Shown here in pieces: positions 52,956 through 61,906 of a DNA stretch of 64,000 nt. Position numbers and translations under genes: made by a program. Under the pieces are notes generated by a model. It saw only the letters and a program-made list of their open reading frames with translations. It had not been told where the DNA came from and ran no database searches. Position 1 is the stretch's first letter; each line of letters begins with the position of its first letter. Source of the DNA: Ferruginibacter sp. (GTDB lineage: Bacteria; Bacteroidota; Bacteroidia; Chitinophagales; Chitinophagaceae); contig JANXSK010000110.1 of assembly GCA_025352695.1 (NCBI GenBank), forward strand, positions 1 through 64,000, given 5' to 3'.

Positions 52956-55694
52956 TTGATGCATAGGATTTACCAAAATTTTCTGTTTTTAGTAATTACA
53001 GTTTTTATAGGCAATACAGCAGTTGCTCAAATTATCCCGGATACTACACATCCGATTTCTGTTAATCCAGAATTAATGGAAATTTTAAACTCAAAAACAC
53101 CCAAACCATATACCCTCGCTGGTATTACAGTTACAGGCAATAAAGGTTTTGATGGTAACCTTATTATATCTATTTCAGGACTTGCAGTTGGTGATAAAGT
53201 TCAACTTCCGGGAACAGATGCTTTTAGTAAAGCCATTACAAAACTTTGGAAACAAAATCTTATCGCAGATGTTGAAATATTTTTTACCAAATTGATTGGT
53301 AAAGATCTTTATTTGGAAATTGCTATCACTGAAAGACCGAGGTTATCAGATTTTAGATTTACCGGTGTAAAAAAAGGTGAAAAAGATGACCTGGTTACAA
53401 AAAGTGGCCTTGTGAAAGATAGGGTGGTAACAGACAATATGAAAATGAGTGCTACTGCCGCTATTCAAAAATTCTTTTCTGATAAAGGATACCGAAACGT
53501 AAAAACTGAAGTAAAAGAAGAAAAATCTCCTTCTTCTACAAATGCTGTAATCCTTACATTTAATATCAATAAAGGAAATAAAGTAAAAGTAAATTCAATT
53601 AATTTTTCGGGTAACAGCAGTGTTGATGCGCTTATATTAAAAAAGCAAATGAAGGGAACCCACGAGATGACAAGGGTTACGCTGTACCCTCCCAAAAGTA
53701 CCAGCCCATTTGGCGATAGCAGTACAAGCATTTCTTTTAATAAGTACTTAAAAGATTACGGCTATTTATCTCCTTCAAAAACAAGAATTTATCTTGACCC
53801 TTATTTTCGTTTTAAGCTATTTACCTCTGCAAAATTTAATCCGGTAAAGTACGATGAAGATAAAGAGCATATTCTGGACTACTACAATTCTCAAGGTTTT
53901 AGGGATGCCAATATTGTAAAAGATGTAAAAGTTCCCAATACACAGGGTAACCTTGATGTGTATGTAAAAGTTAATGAAGGCCATAAATATTATTTTGGAG
54001 ATATGGTTTGGAGAGGAAATACAAAGTATTCAGATTCCATTCTAAACATGTTTTTAGGTATCAGAAAAGGAGATATCTACAACCTGGAATTATTGAATAA
54101 AAAACTAGGAAAACAATTATCCGCAGAGGGTGGAGACATTGGTAGTTTATACATGGATGATGGCTATCTATTTTTTAAAGTAGATCCAATTGAAACATCC
54201 GTTTACAATGATACCATTAACTTCGAAATCCGGATGCAGGAAGGTCCTCAGGCTACTATTGGAAAAGTTGAAATTTCAGGTAATGAAAAAACAAAAGACT
54301 ACGTTGTTCGTCGGGAGTTAAGAACAATTCCAGGAGAAAAATTTAGCCGTCAGGATATTATCCGTACGCAAAGAGAGCTCGGCCAGTTAGGCTTTTTTAA
54401 TCCGGAAAAAATCACTCCAAATGTAGTACCGCATACCGAAGATGGAACGGTTGATATTGGCTGGGGAGTAGAAGAAAAATCAAATGACCAGTTAGAACTT
54501 TCAGCAGGTTTTGGTGGTGGTATTGGTTTAACAGGTACTCTAGGAATTACCTTCAATAATTTCTCTATCAATAACATTTTTAATAAAAAAACATGGGATC
54601 CCTTACCATCCGGTAGCGGTCAAAAGTTAAGTGCCAGAATTCAATCAAATGGTCGGGCTTACAGATCTTATAATTTATCTTTTACAGAACCTTGGTTAGG
54701 AGGTAAAAAACGCAACTCCTTTTCGGTAAGTATTTTTAATACAAAATATGCAAATGCTTACAATGCCTATGGACAATATTGCAGAACCTGCGGTGATAGT
54801 TCTTATTTAAAAACCACCGGGTTTAGTGTTGCATTGGGTAAGCAATTAAAATGGCCGGATGATTACTTTTCTTTAATTACTTCTTTTAATATTCAGCAAT
54901 ACAAGCTAAAGAATTATGCTAATATTTTTAAAGGTATCAGCAATGGAACTTCAACCAATATCAGTTTAAAAATAGCTTTGGCACGTAGCGCAACGCAGGG
55001 CAACCCAATTTTTCCAACGGGAGGATCTAATTTTGTACTTAGTGGCCAGTTTACACTGCCTTACTCAGCACTTGGCATTACCAACCCTACCGACAATCCA
55101 TACAGGCTTCCAGAATTTCATAAATGGCGGTTTAATGGAGATTATTATGTACCAATTGGCATTGCTCGTGGTGCAGATAAAAACAAACAATTTATTTTAA
55201 AGGCCTCCGCTAAATATGGATTTATTGGCAGATATAACTCAGCGCTTCAAATATCTCCATTTGAACGCTTTCAGTTAGGGGATGCTGGTTTAAGTAACAA
55301 TTTCGCTATTCTGGGATATGATATTATCGCACATCGAGGTTACCCGGTTTATTCAAGTTCTAATCCAAAAGTAAATCCGGATAATGTTACCCCTTCTGAA
55401 TTTTTTACAATATTTAATAAATATACAGTTGAGTTAAGATATCCATTCAGTACTAACCCAAGTAGCACAATCTATGGTCTTGCATTTTTTGAAGCAGCTA
55501 ACGGCTGGTACAACTTTCAAGATTACAATCCATTTAAATTACGTCGTTCTGTTGGTGTAGGTATGCGTTTCTTTTTGCCTATGTTTGGCTTGCTAGGTTT
55601 TGATTATGGTCTTGGTATTGACAGAATTCAAGCAGGGCAGCCAATAAAAAATGCATTTAAGTTTACCTTTATGCTTGGCCAGGAGCCTGAATAA
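52956..55694 (+). CDS. bamA: Outer membrane protein assembly factor BamA
   Basis: A 912-residue Omp85 protein that folds barrels into the outer membrane. It has a signal peptide (FLFLVITVFIGNTAVAQ). Five POTRA repeats cover about residues 50-500, for example GITVTGNKGFDGNLIISISG, FRFTGVKKGEKDDLVTKSGL and KVEISGNEKTKDYVVRRELR. The Omp85 barrel carries the conserved segment SLQISPFERFQLGDAGL-like sequence and AAAN-GWYNF turn FFEAANGWYNFQDYNPFKLR. POTRA 3 has an insert (about residues 245-275), common in Bacteroidota. Two Skp-like genes follow directly. Confidence 0.96.
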   Translation: MMHRIYQNFLFLVITVFIGNTAVAQIIPDTTHPISVNPELMEILNSKTPKPYTLAGITVTGNKGFDGNLIISISGLAVGDKVQLPGTDAFSKAITKLWKQNLIADVEIFFTKLIGKDLYLEIAITERPRLSDFRFTGVKKGEKDDLVTKSGLVKDRVVTDNMKMSATAAIQKFFSDKGYRNVKTEVKEEKSPSSTNAVILTFNINKGNKVKVNSINFSGNSSVDALILKKQMKGTHEMTRVTLYPPKSTSPFGDSSTSISFNKYLKDYGYLSPSKTRIYLDPYFRFKLFTSAKFNPVKYDEDKEHILDYYNSQGFRDANIVKDVKVPNTQGNLDVYVKVNEGHKYYFGDMVWRGNTKYSDSILNMFLGIRKGDIYNLELLNKKLGKQLSAEGGDIGSLYMDDGYLFFKVDPIETSVYNDTINFEIRMQEGPQATIGKVEISGNEKTKDYVVRRELRTIPGEKFSRQDIIRTQRELGQLGFFNPEKITPNVVPHTEDGTVDIGWGVEEKSNDQLELSAGFGGGIGLTGTLGITFNNFSINNIFNKKTWDPLPSGSGQKLSARIQSNGRAYRSYNLSFTEPWLGGKKRNSFSVSIFNTKYANAYNAYGQYCRTCGDSSYLKTTGFSVALGKQLKWPDDYFSLITSFNIQQYKLKNYANIFKGISNGTSTNISLKIALARSATQGNPIFPTGGSNFVLSGQFTLPYSALGITNPTDNPYRLPEFHKWRFNGDYYVPIGIARGADKNKQFILKASAKYGFIGRYNSALQISPFERFQLGDAGLSNNFAILGYDIIAHRGYPVYSSSNPKVNPDNVTPSEFFTIFNKYTVELRYPFSTNPSSTIYGLAFFEAANGWYNFQDYNPFKLRRSVGVGMRFFLPMFGLLGFDYGLGIDRIQAGQPIKNAFKFTFMLGQEPE

Positions 55695-55749
55695 AAATGG
55701 TTCGCTACTTTATTTGTTTATCATTTAATTTGCAAACAAAAATATTAAA

Positions 55750-56262
55750 ATGAAAAAGATATTACCCATAGTATGTTGCTTGTTGCTTTTTTCTTTTGTT
55801 GCTATAGCGCAACGATACGCAGTTATAGATTCTAAATACATTCTGGAAAAATTACCAGAATACAAAGAATCTCAAACCAAATTAGACCAGTTTAGCGCTC
55901 AATGGCAACAGGAAATCGAAAAGAAACAAGCTGATCTTGATAAAATGTATAAAGATTATGATGCTGAACAGGTTATGTTGGCTGATAATCTTAAAAAGAA
56001 AAGAGAAGATGAATTGTTTAATAAAGAAAAGGAAGTTAGAGACTTACAAAAAAAACGTTTTGGATTTGAAGGCGACCTTTTTAAAAAAAGACAGGAGCTA
56101 ATAAAGCCCATACAGGATAAGGTTTACGTGGCTATCCAAAAACTGGCAGTAGATAAATCTTATGATTTTATTTTAGATAAAAGTGAAGGAATTACCGTTA
56201 TATTTGCCGACCCAAAACTTGATAAAAGCGATGATGTTCTAAAATTTTTGGGTGTTAAATAA
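55750..56262 (+). CDS. OmpH/Skp-family periplasmic chaperone (first copy)
   Basis: A 170-residue exported protein (signal MKKILPIVCCLLLFSFVAIA). It has the Skp layout: a small beta core (RYAVIDSKYILEKLPEYKES and the end YDFILDKSEGITVIFADPKL) flanking a long charged coiled coil (about residues 55-120, EKKQADLDKMYKDYDAEQVM). Skp escorts unfolded outer-membrane proteins to BamA, which is encoded 55 bases upstream. It is one of two tandem paralogues. Confidence 0.94.
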   Translation: MKKILPIVCCLLLFSFVAIAQRYAVIDSKYILEKLPEYKESQTKLDQFSAQWQQEIEKKQADLDKMYKDYDAEQVMLADNLKKKREDELFNKEKEVRDLQKKRFGFEGDLFKKRQELIKPIQDKVYVAIQKLAVDKSYDFILDKSEGITVIFADPKLDKSDDVLKFLGVK

Positions 56263-56341
56263 ATCACAATCAAACATTGGCATGCAGCCAATGCCACAAA
56301 AAAACAAACTATAAATAAACAAGTAAACATTTAAAACAACA

Positions 56342-56893
56342 ATGAAAAAATTATTCGCAGTAGTTGTATTTGGTGTGTCAATTTTAGGATTGAACAATAC
56401 AGCTTTTTCACAAACTAAGATCGGCTATATTAATACCGAAGAACTTATTGGAGTAATGCCCGAAGCTGAAAAAGCAACAAGTCAGTTGCAGGATTACCAG
56501 GCCGCTTTACAACAGCAGGGTAATGATTATATGACGGAGTTACAGGAAAAAGATAGCCTTTTTGGAAAAGACTCTGCAAAATTATCTCCCGCAGCAAAAG
56601 AATTAAGAAGAACAGGCCTAATTGAATTGTATCAAAAAGTACAAGGATGGAGAGAAGTAATGCAACAAAAACTGCAGGAAAAACAACAGGAATTATTAGT
56701 TCCCATTCGTAACAAAGCATTAGAAACTATAAAAATTGTAGCTAAAGAAAGTGGTTTCACTTATATCTTGGATCAAAACAGCGTAATTGTTGGCCCTCCG
56801 GGAGACGATATTTTATCTTTAGTTAAAAAGAAATTGAATATTAAGGATACGCCGCCAAAAACACAGGGTGCAGCTAAGCCAGCAATTAAATAA
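56342..56893 (+). CDS. OmpH/Skp-family periplasmic chaperone (second copy)
   Basis: A 183-residue paralogue of the preceding gene. Signal peptide MKKLFAVVVFGVSILGLNNT with a cut near AFSQ. The core reads KIGYINTEELIGVMPEAEKA at the start and ESGFTYILDQNSVIVGPPGD near the end, with a coiled coil between. A short Pro/Lys-rich tail follows. The two copies differ enough to have separate clients, or to form mixed trimers; this is inference. A very strong terminator follows. Confidence 0.94.
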   Translation: MKKLFAVVVFGVSILGLNNTAFSQTKIGYINTEELIGVMPEAEKATSQLQDYQAALQQQGNDYMTELQEKDSLFGKDSAKLSPAAKELRRTGLIELYQKVQGWREVMQQKLQEKQQELLVPIRNKALETIKIVAKESGFTYILDQNSVIVGPPGDDILSLVKKKLNIKDTPPKTQGAAKPAIK

Positions 56894-56899
56894 AGATTT

Positions 56900-56955
56900 T
56901 TATCAAAAATAAGAAAGCCATCCTACAAACGGGATGGCTTTCTTATTTTTGATAA
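56900..56955 (+). terminator. Terminator with a 24-bp perfect stem ending at the murI start codon
   Basis: Arms 56900-56923 and 56932-56955 are perfectly complementary over 24 bp, with an eight-base loop. The GC core is AAGCCATCC/GGATGGCTT and the 3' arm carries the T run. The last base of the stem is directly before the murI ATG (56956). The 3' arm also contains TATTTTTG (56944-56951), a -7-like element. Confidence 0.88.
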
Positions 56956-57777
56956 ATGACAAAAGGCCCCATTGGAGTATTTGATAGTGGTTACGGTGGT
57001 TTAACTGTGTTAAAAGAAATAGCAGTCAAACTTCCGGAGTACGATTATATTTATTTAGGAGATAACGCAAGAGCTCCATATGGGCCCCGTAGTTTTGAAA
57101 CCATATATCAATACACCCTACAATGTGTAGAATGGTTTTTTAAACAAGGCTGTCCGTTGGTAATATTGGCTTGTAACACCGCATCTGCAAAGGCTTTGCG
57201 AAGTATTCAGCAAATTAATCTTCCAACAATAGATCCTGCTAAGAGAGTATTGGGCGTTATCAGACCCACATCTGAAATCATTGGCAAATTCACACATTCA
57301 AATAAAGTTGGTGTACTGGGTACTGCCGGCACAATTCAGTCTTTGTCTTACCCAATTGAAATTGAAAAATTTTATCCTGATATTACCGTGTATCAGCAAG
57401 CTTGTCCAATGTGGGTACCACTTGTCGAAAACAATGAGTATACCTCCGAAGGAGCTGATTACTTTATAAATAAATACCTGCAACAAATACTTTCTCAATC
57501 AAACGACATAGATACATTGCTATTGGCCTGTACACATTACCCATTGCTTATTGATAAAATTAAAGGCTTTATACCAGCAAATATTACCGTATTGTCCCAG
57601 GGCAAAATAGTTGCTAACAGCCTATTAAATTATTTAGAAAGACATCAAGAAATAGCGGAGCTCTGCACAAAAAATGGTCAATCTACCTTTTATACTACCG
57701 ATTCAACTGAAGATTTTGATCAAAAAGCATCCATTTTTTATGGAAAACCAGTTAGGTCAATACATTTAATATTATAG
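56956..57777 (+). CDS. murI: Glutamate racemase
   Basis: A 273-residue racemase making D-glutamate for peptidoglycan. The two catalytic cysteines lie in VILACNTASAKAL (about residue 75) and LLLACTHYPLLID (about residue 190). The N-terminus is GVFDSGYGGLTVLKEIAVK with Asp10. Length is normal. The start codon follows the stem of the upstream terminator without a gap, so the gene needs its own promoter or leaderless initiation. Confidence 0.95.
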   Translation: MTKGPIGVFDSGYGGLTVLKEIAVKLPEYDYIYLGDNARAPYGPRSFETIYQYTLQCVEWFFKQGCPLVILACNTASAKALRSIQQINLPTIDPAKRVLGVIRPTSEIIGKFTHSNKVGVLGTAGTIQSLSYPIEIEKFYPDITVYQQACPMWVPLVENNEYTSEGADYFINKYLQQILSQSNDIDTLLLACTHYPLLIDKIKGFIPANITVLSQGKIVANSLLNYLERHQEIAELCTKNGQSTFYTTDSTEDFDQKASIFYGKPVRSIHLIL

Positions 57778-57924
57778 CAATAAAAAAAATTACAATCAAC
57801 AATCTCAAGTGACAATTTTCCCTTACCTTCGCCGTCCTTTCACAAGCAGCAGGGATGGTGCCCTGATGAATGTTGATTTAACAGTTTTAGTAAATAATTT
57901 TTGTAAAAGGAAAAACTTAATACA

Positions 57925-58092
57925 ATGCCAGGTAAAAAAAGAACATACCAACCACATGTACGCAGAAGAAAACATGTACATGGATTTCGTCAGCGCATGC
58001 AAACTGCTAATGGCCGTAAGGTGTTAGCTAGTCGCCGCAAAAAAGGTCGTACAAAATTGACTGTTTCTGATGAACGTTTCGGTAAAAAATAG
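57925..58092 (+). CDS. rpmH: 50S ribosomal protein L34
   Basis: A 55-residue, very basic protein starting ATG 57925 and ending TAG 58090-58092. It matches bL34: [20 protein letters not shown], then [20 protein letters not shown], ending [10 protein letters not shown]34 is a component of the large ribosomal subunit. The start has two extra residues (PG) before KKRTYQP compared with the usual MKRTFQP. It precedes rnpA, the conserved rpmH-rnpA order. A longer frame overlapping it in another phase is a shadow. Confidence 0.95.
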   Translation: MPGKKRTYQPHVRRRKHVHGFRQRMQTANGRKVLASRRKKGRTKLTVSDERFGKK

Positions 58093-58131
58093 AATCTCCA
58101 TCCCTTGCGGTAACCTGGAGTATCAAAATAT

Positions 58132-58159
58132 AAGCTTTCCTTTTGGAGAGCTTTTTTTA
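58132..58159 (+). terminator. Hairpin and T run between rpmH and rnpA
   Basis: AAGCTTTCC (58132-58140) pairs with GGAGAGCTT (58145-58153) through one T-G pair, with a TTTT loop, followed by seven T. It may attenuate transcription into rnpA, keeping L34 made in excess. Confidence 0.7.
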
Positions 58160-58167
58160 TTTTTGTT

Positions 58168-58584
58168 ATGTTGCAAAACCAAATACGATATACACTTGGC
58201 AAAGAAGAGCGCCTTAAAAGCAGGAAGATAATCGAGCTTTTGTTTAAAGAAGGCAAATCATTTTCTAATTTCCCTTTTAGGGTTGTTTGGAAATACCTGC
58301 CACAGGAAAGCAATATTATTTTACAAGCTGGCTTTACAGTAAGCAGCAAACATTTTAAGAAAGCTGTAGATAGAAATCGGACTCGTCGCCTGATGAAAGA
58401 AGCGTACCGGTTACAAAAGAATGGGCTACAACAAAACCTTGGGCATAGTAATAAAAGATTGGGCATTTTTTTTATTTATGTTGGAAAAGAAATACCCGAT
58501 TACGCTTTGGTTTTTGAAAAGATTGCTGTCATCATTGGGCGGTTACAAAAAATAGTGAATGAAAAAAGTTCAACAAATAGTTAG
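58168..58584 (+). CDS. rnpA: Ribonuclease P protein component
   Basis: A 138-residue basic protein that assists the RNase P RNA in trimming tRNA 5' ends. Family motifs are [20 protein letters not shown] at the start and the RNR signature [20 protein letters not shown] (about residues 67-86). It overlaps yidD by 26 bases, as is common. The start codon lies three bases after a TATTTTTG sequence. Confidence 0.94.
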   Translation: MLQNQIRYTLGKEERLKSRKIIELLFKEGKSFSNFPFRVVWKYLPQESNIILQAGFTVSSKHFKKAVDRNRTRRLMKEAYRLQKNGLQQNLGHSNKRLGIFFIYVGKEIPDYALVFEKIAVIIGRLQKIVNEKSSTNS

Positions 58585-58789
58585 CTTTCCTTTTATTGCT
58601 TTAATAAAACTATACCAATGGATCATTTCTCCATGGCTGGGAGGCAGATGCCGTTACACCCCAACCTGCTCGCAATATAGCATTGAAGCCTTAAAAAAAT
58701 ACGGCCCAATAAAAGGCCTTTGGCTTACAGGTAAAAGAATTTTACGTTGCAGCCCCTGGGGCGGTCACGGGCATGATCCTGTCCCATAA
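58559..58789 (+). CDS. yidD: Membrane protein insertion efficiency factor YidD
   Basis: A 76-residue protein with the complete YidD pattern: [20 protein letters not shown], then [20 protein letters not shown], then [17 protein letters not shown]. It is a small amphipathic, membrane-associated protein that aids YidC-dependent insertion. It overlaps the 3' end of rnpA. yidC itself is not in the window. Confidence 0.96.
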   Translation: MKKVQQIVSFPFIALIKLYQWIISPWLGGRCRYTPTCSQYSIEALKKYGPIKGLWLTGKRILRCSPWGGHGHDPVP

Positions 58790-58814
58790 AAAAGCTGCAA
58801 CAAAATGTTGCAGC
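58788..58814 (-). terminator. Rho-independent terminator of sod
   Basis: On the minus strand GCTGCAACA/TGTTGCAGC (58794-58802 and 58806-58814, loop of three) is followed by six T. It lies 24 bases past the sod stop and may also stop the convergent yidD transcript. Confidence 0.85.
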
Positions 58815-58837
58815 CGCATATCAATGATGAGATCAAT

Positions 58838-59446
58838 TTATTTATTAGCAGCAACAAACCTTTCTGCCGCTTTATTCCAGCTAACTACATTCCAAAATGC
58901 AGCTAAATAATCAGCCCTTTTATTTTGGTACTTTAAATAGTATGCATGCTCCCATACATCACAACCTAAAACAGGTGCCCCTTTTACTTCTGCTACATCC
59001 ATTAATGGATTATCCTGGTTAGGTGTAGAAGAAATTTCCAGTTTACCATCTTTAACAATCAGCCATGCCCAGCCACTACCAAAACGACTAATACCTGCTG
59101 CTGCAAATTTTTCTTTAAATGTATCAAAAGAACCGAATGCAGCTACAATAGCATCAGCCAAAGCGCCGGTAGGCGTTCCCCCTGTATTAGGTGCAAGACT
59201 TTCCCAAAAGAAACTATGGTTCCAATGACCACCGCCATTGTTGCGCACCGCAGCATTAATTGTTCCAGCTACTGATACCAATTCTTCGATAGTTTTACTT
59301 TCGTTAGGAGTACCAGCAATAGCTTTATTTAAGTTATCTACATATGCCTGGTGATGTTTTCCATGATGTATTTGCATGGTTAATGTGTCAATATTTGGCT
59401 CTAATGCATCGTATGCAAAAGGTAATGCCGGTAGTGTAAATGCCAT
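58838..59446 (-). CDS. Superoxide dismutase, Fe/Mn family
   Basis: A 202-residue dismutase. Metal ligands are visible: His in [20 protein letters not shown], His in [14 protein letters not shown], and Asp and His in [20 protein letters not shown]. No signal peptide, so it acts in the cytoplasm. Fe versus Mn preference cannot be decided safely from the motifs. A well-formed promoter lies about 50 bases upstream and a terminator follows, so it is monocistronic. Confidence 0.96.
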   Translation of the reverse strand: MAFTLPALPFAYDALEPNIDTLTMQIHHGKHHQAYVDNLNKAIAGTPNESKTIEELVSVAGTINAAVRNNGGGHWNHSFFWESLAPNTGGTPTGALADAIVAAFGSFDTFKEKFAAAGISRFGSGWAWLIVKDGKLEISSTPNQDNPLMDVAEVKGAPVLGCDVWEHAYYLKYQNKRADYLAAFWNVVSWNKAAERFVAANK

Positions 59447-59493
59447 AGTGTTTTTTATTTATTGATTGATTATATAATTACTGATTTATTATA

Positions 59494-59525
59494 CAAATTT
59501 AAAGGGCTTCTGTTAAGTTGACAAA
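59494..59525 (-). promoter_or_regulatory. sod promoter (TTTG / TAAATTTG)
   Basis: On the minus strand TTTG (59522-59525) and an exact TAnnTTTG match, TAAATTTG (59494-59501), are spaced by 20 bases. This is the standard Bacteroidota housekeeping arrangement and predicts a leader of roughly 40 bases. Confidence 0.7.
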
Positions 59526-59609
59526 TACAATGCCGTATACTATTTTAATAAACCATTATGAAAGTTTGACATGATTATTGCTAATATTATTTTTCATTAT
59601 AAAAAATCT

Positions 59610-60002
59610 ATGCTTAAATCTTTTTTATTAATGCTTATAAGCCTGACTACTGTGCATTGTTTTTCCCAACCCAAAGAAAACAAAGACAGTACTTTAAAAA
59701 CGAGCGACACTCGGTATATTGCTAAAATTGTACCCACCACTCCCCCTTTAAACATTAGCACACTAAAAGTATATCCCAATCCAGCTAAAAATAAAATAAC
59801 ACTAAGTGTTACAGGGTTTGAACCTGGTATGACAGTAGTAAAAATTACCGATGCCAAAGGAAAAATTTGGAGAGCAGATGACCGGTTGCTGACAAATGGA
59901 ACCGAAGAAATAACTATGTTCCTTCTTTTACAACCTGGTATTTATTTTATCTCTGTTAGTGAGAAAAATAAAGTGTTAAAGAAAAAACTAATTATACTTT
60001 AA
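59610..60002 (+). CDS. Minimal protein with type IX secretion C-terminal sorting domain
   Basis: A 130-residue protein from the ATG at 59610 (MLKSFLLMLISLTTVHCFSQ is the signal peptide); the frame extends 13 codons upstream, less plausibly. After about 35 residues of linker, the rest is a T9SS type A sorting domain: LKVYPNPAKNKITLSVTGFE, then VVKITDAKGKIWRADDRLL, ending YFISVSEKNKVLKKKLIIL. The domain directs export through the type IX system used in gliding bacteria and is usually cut off. Almost no cargo remains here. Confidence 0.85.
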   Translation: MLKSFLLMLISLTTVHCFSQPKENKDSTLKTSDTRYIAKIVPTTPPLNISTLKVYPNPAKNKITLSVTGFEPGMTVVKITDAKGKIWRADDRLLTNGTEEITMFLLLQPGIYFISVSEKNKVLKKKLIIL

Positions 60003-60059
60003 TCTTTCTTCACAATATATTGATATCGGCAAATATCCTTATTCTATCATTATGTGGTA

Positions 60060-60497
60060 TTAACGCCTTGCCTTAAAAAAATCTTTCATCAGTTGTGCAC
60101 ATTCCTCTTGTAAAATACCATTTACCACTATTGTTTTTGGATGAAAGGGCGAGGTTGTTCCGGCCACTTTTTTATACCCGTTTTTGTCATCTTCTGCACC
60201 ATACACAATGCGCCCAATCTTACTCCAATATAAAGCACCACTGCACATCAGGCAAGGTTGCACAGTTACATACATAGTTGCCTCCGGCAAATATTTACTA
60301 CCTAAAAAATTGAATGCAGCGGTAAGTGCAATTATTTCTGCATGCGCCGTACTATCAGTTAATTTTTCTACCTGGTTGCAGCCCCTTGCAATAATGCGTT
60401 CATTCATAACAATTACTGCACCTACTGGTACCTCATCTTCATCAAAAGCCCTCTGTGCTTCTTTAAGCGCTTGTTTTATATAGTGTTCGTCTGTCAT
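60060..60497 (-). CDS. tadA: Nucleoside/tRNA adenosine deaminase (TadA-like)
   Basis: A 145-residue zinc deaminase. The active-site motifs are TAHAEIIAL (His ligand and catalytic Glu) and VQPCLMCSGAL (two Cys ligands). The N-terminus is EHYIKQALKEAQRAFDEDEV with PVGAVIVMNERIIARGCN. It most likely converts A34 to inosine in tRNA-Arg, although free-nucleobase deaminases share the motifs. The start is ATG 60497; the frame opens eight codons earlier at a TTG. A TAAATTTG box lies about 22 bases upstream. Confidence 0.9.
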   Translation of the reverse strand: MTDEHYIKQALKEAQRAFDEDEVPVGAVIVMNERIIARGCNQVEKLTDSTAHAEIIALTAAFNFLGSKYLPEATMYVTVQPCLMCSGALYWSKIGRIVYGAEDDKNGYKKVAGTTSPFHPKTIVVNGILQEECAQLMKDFFKARR

Positions 60498-60532
60498 ACA
60501 AGTTTTATTACCTTGCTGCAAATTTAATTGTT

Positions 60533-61906
60533 ATGTCAGTCATAAATGATCTTTTAAAAATGCGGGCATATTTTGAAACCGGTGTTACTAAAGCCTATTT
60601 TTTTAGAAAAGAGAAACTGAATAAACTAAAAGAAACCGTTATAAAGTACCAGCAGTCAATACAGGATGCTTTGTACAAAGACCTTAAAAAAAGTCCGGAA
60701 GAATCCTGGGTAACGGAAACAGGTTTCTTATTATCAGAAATTTCGCATACACTAAAACATTTAAAACAATGGATGGAGCCTGATAGTGTAAGTACCAACT
60801 TACTAAATATTCCCTCTAAAAGTTACATCGCTAAAGAACCATTAGGCACCGTATTGATTATTGGCCCATGGAACTATCCGTTGCAATTATTATTTACCCC
60901 TTTGGCGGGGGCTATCGCAGCAGGTAATTGCGTAGTATTGAAAGCTTCAGAATTTGCACCTTCAACTACAGCCATAATGAAACAAATAATTGCTGAAACT
61001 TTTGAAAATAAATATATTTTATTTATTGAAGGAGATGGAGCCACAGTAATACCAGACATGATGAACAACTTTGTATTTGACCATGTTTTTTATACTGGCA
61101 GCACTACTGTGGGGAAGATAATTTACCAGATGGCGGCTAAAAATTTAGTGCCGGTAACATTGGAATTGGGTGGAAAAAGTCCCTGCATTGTGGAAGAGGA
61201 TGCCAATATAGCAGTAGCGGCTAAACGTATTGCAATGGCCAAGTTTTCAAACGCAGGGCAAATGTGTGTAACGCCGGATTATGTGTTGGTGCATGCATCA
61301 CAAAAGGAAGCACTTGTTGTTGCAATTAAAAAAGCCCTGTGGCAGTTTTTTGGTGACGAGGCAAAAGATAGTTATGATTATGGGCGCATTATAAACGAAA
61401 AGCAATTTGACCGCTTGCTAAATTATTTGCAGCAAGGTACTATTATTGCTGGTGGTAAAACCGACAAAACACAATTGTATATTGAACCTACTTTGATAGA
61501 AAATATATCACTGGGTTCTTCCATTATGAAAGACGAAATATTCGGTCCGATATTACCCATTCTATCTTTTACAACCATGCAAGAGGCAGCGGCTATCATT
61601 GCCCATAATCCAAACCCACTGGCATTGTATATATTTACTTCCAGCAGTAAAAAAGAAAAGGAATGGATCAATGCTATCCCTTTTGGTGGAGGTTGTGTAA
61701 ACAATGTGGCATTGCATTTAATCAATCATGCATTGCCTTTTGGTGGTAGGGGTTTTAGTGGTACCGGCAGCTACCACGGCAAATTTTCTTTTGAAACATT
61801 TAGTCATAAAAAAGGCATTCTAAAAACACCAACCTGGTTTGACCCCAAAGCAAAATACCCAAGCTACAAAGGAAAATTGAAGCTTTTTAAATGGCTCGTG
61901 AAATGA
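60533..61906 (+). CDS. Aldehyde dehydrogenase family protein
   Basis: A 457-residue NAD(P)-dependent aldehyde dehydrogenase of the shorter, class 3-like type. The catalytic Cys is in FSNAGQMCVTPDYVLVH (about residue 243) and the general-base Glu in VPVTLELGGKSPCIVEEDAN (about 210). The Rossmann segment is VLIIGPWNYPLQLLFTPLAG. The C-terminal positively charged, hydrophobic stretch (GKLKLFKWLVK) may attach to membranes, as in fatty-aldehyde dehydrogenases. Its stop overlaps the next start as ATGA, so expression is coupled to the peroxidase. Confidence 0.94.
   Translation: MSVINDLLKMRAYFETGVTKAYFFRKEKLNKLKETVIKYQQSIQDALYKDLKKSPEESWVTETGFLLSEISHTLKHLKQWMEPDSVSTNLLNIPSKSYIAKEPLGTVLIIGPWNYPLQLLFTPLAGAIAAGNCVVLKASEFAPSTTAIMKQIIAETFENKYILFIEGDGATVIPDMMNNFVFDHVFYTGSTTVGKIIYQMAAKNLVPVTLELGGKSPCIVEEDANIAVAAKRIAMAKFSNAGQMCVTPDYVLVHASQKEALVVAIKKALWQFFGDEAKDSYDYGRIINEKQFDRLLNYLQQGTIIAGGKTDKTQLYIEPTLIENISLGSSIMKDEIFGPILPILSFTTMQEAAAIIAHNPNPLALYIFTSSSKKEKEWINAIPFGGGCVNNVALHLINHALPFGGRGFSGTGSYHGKFSFETFSHKKGILKTPTWFDPKAKYPSYKGKLKLFKWLVK

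Noticed and set aside
57809-58027. 72-codon frame across the rpmH leader and start
   Set aside because: It is out of phase with the clear L34 sequence from 57925 to 58092.
57990-58466. 158-codon antisense frame over rpmH and rnpA
   Set aside because: Shadow of rnpA and rpmH; Cys/Arg/Leu-rich with no motif.
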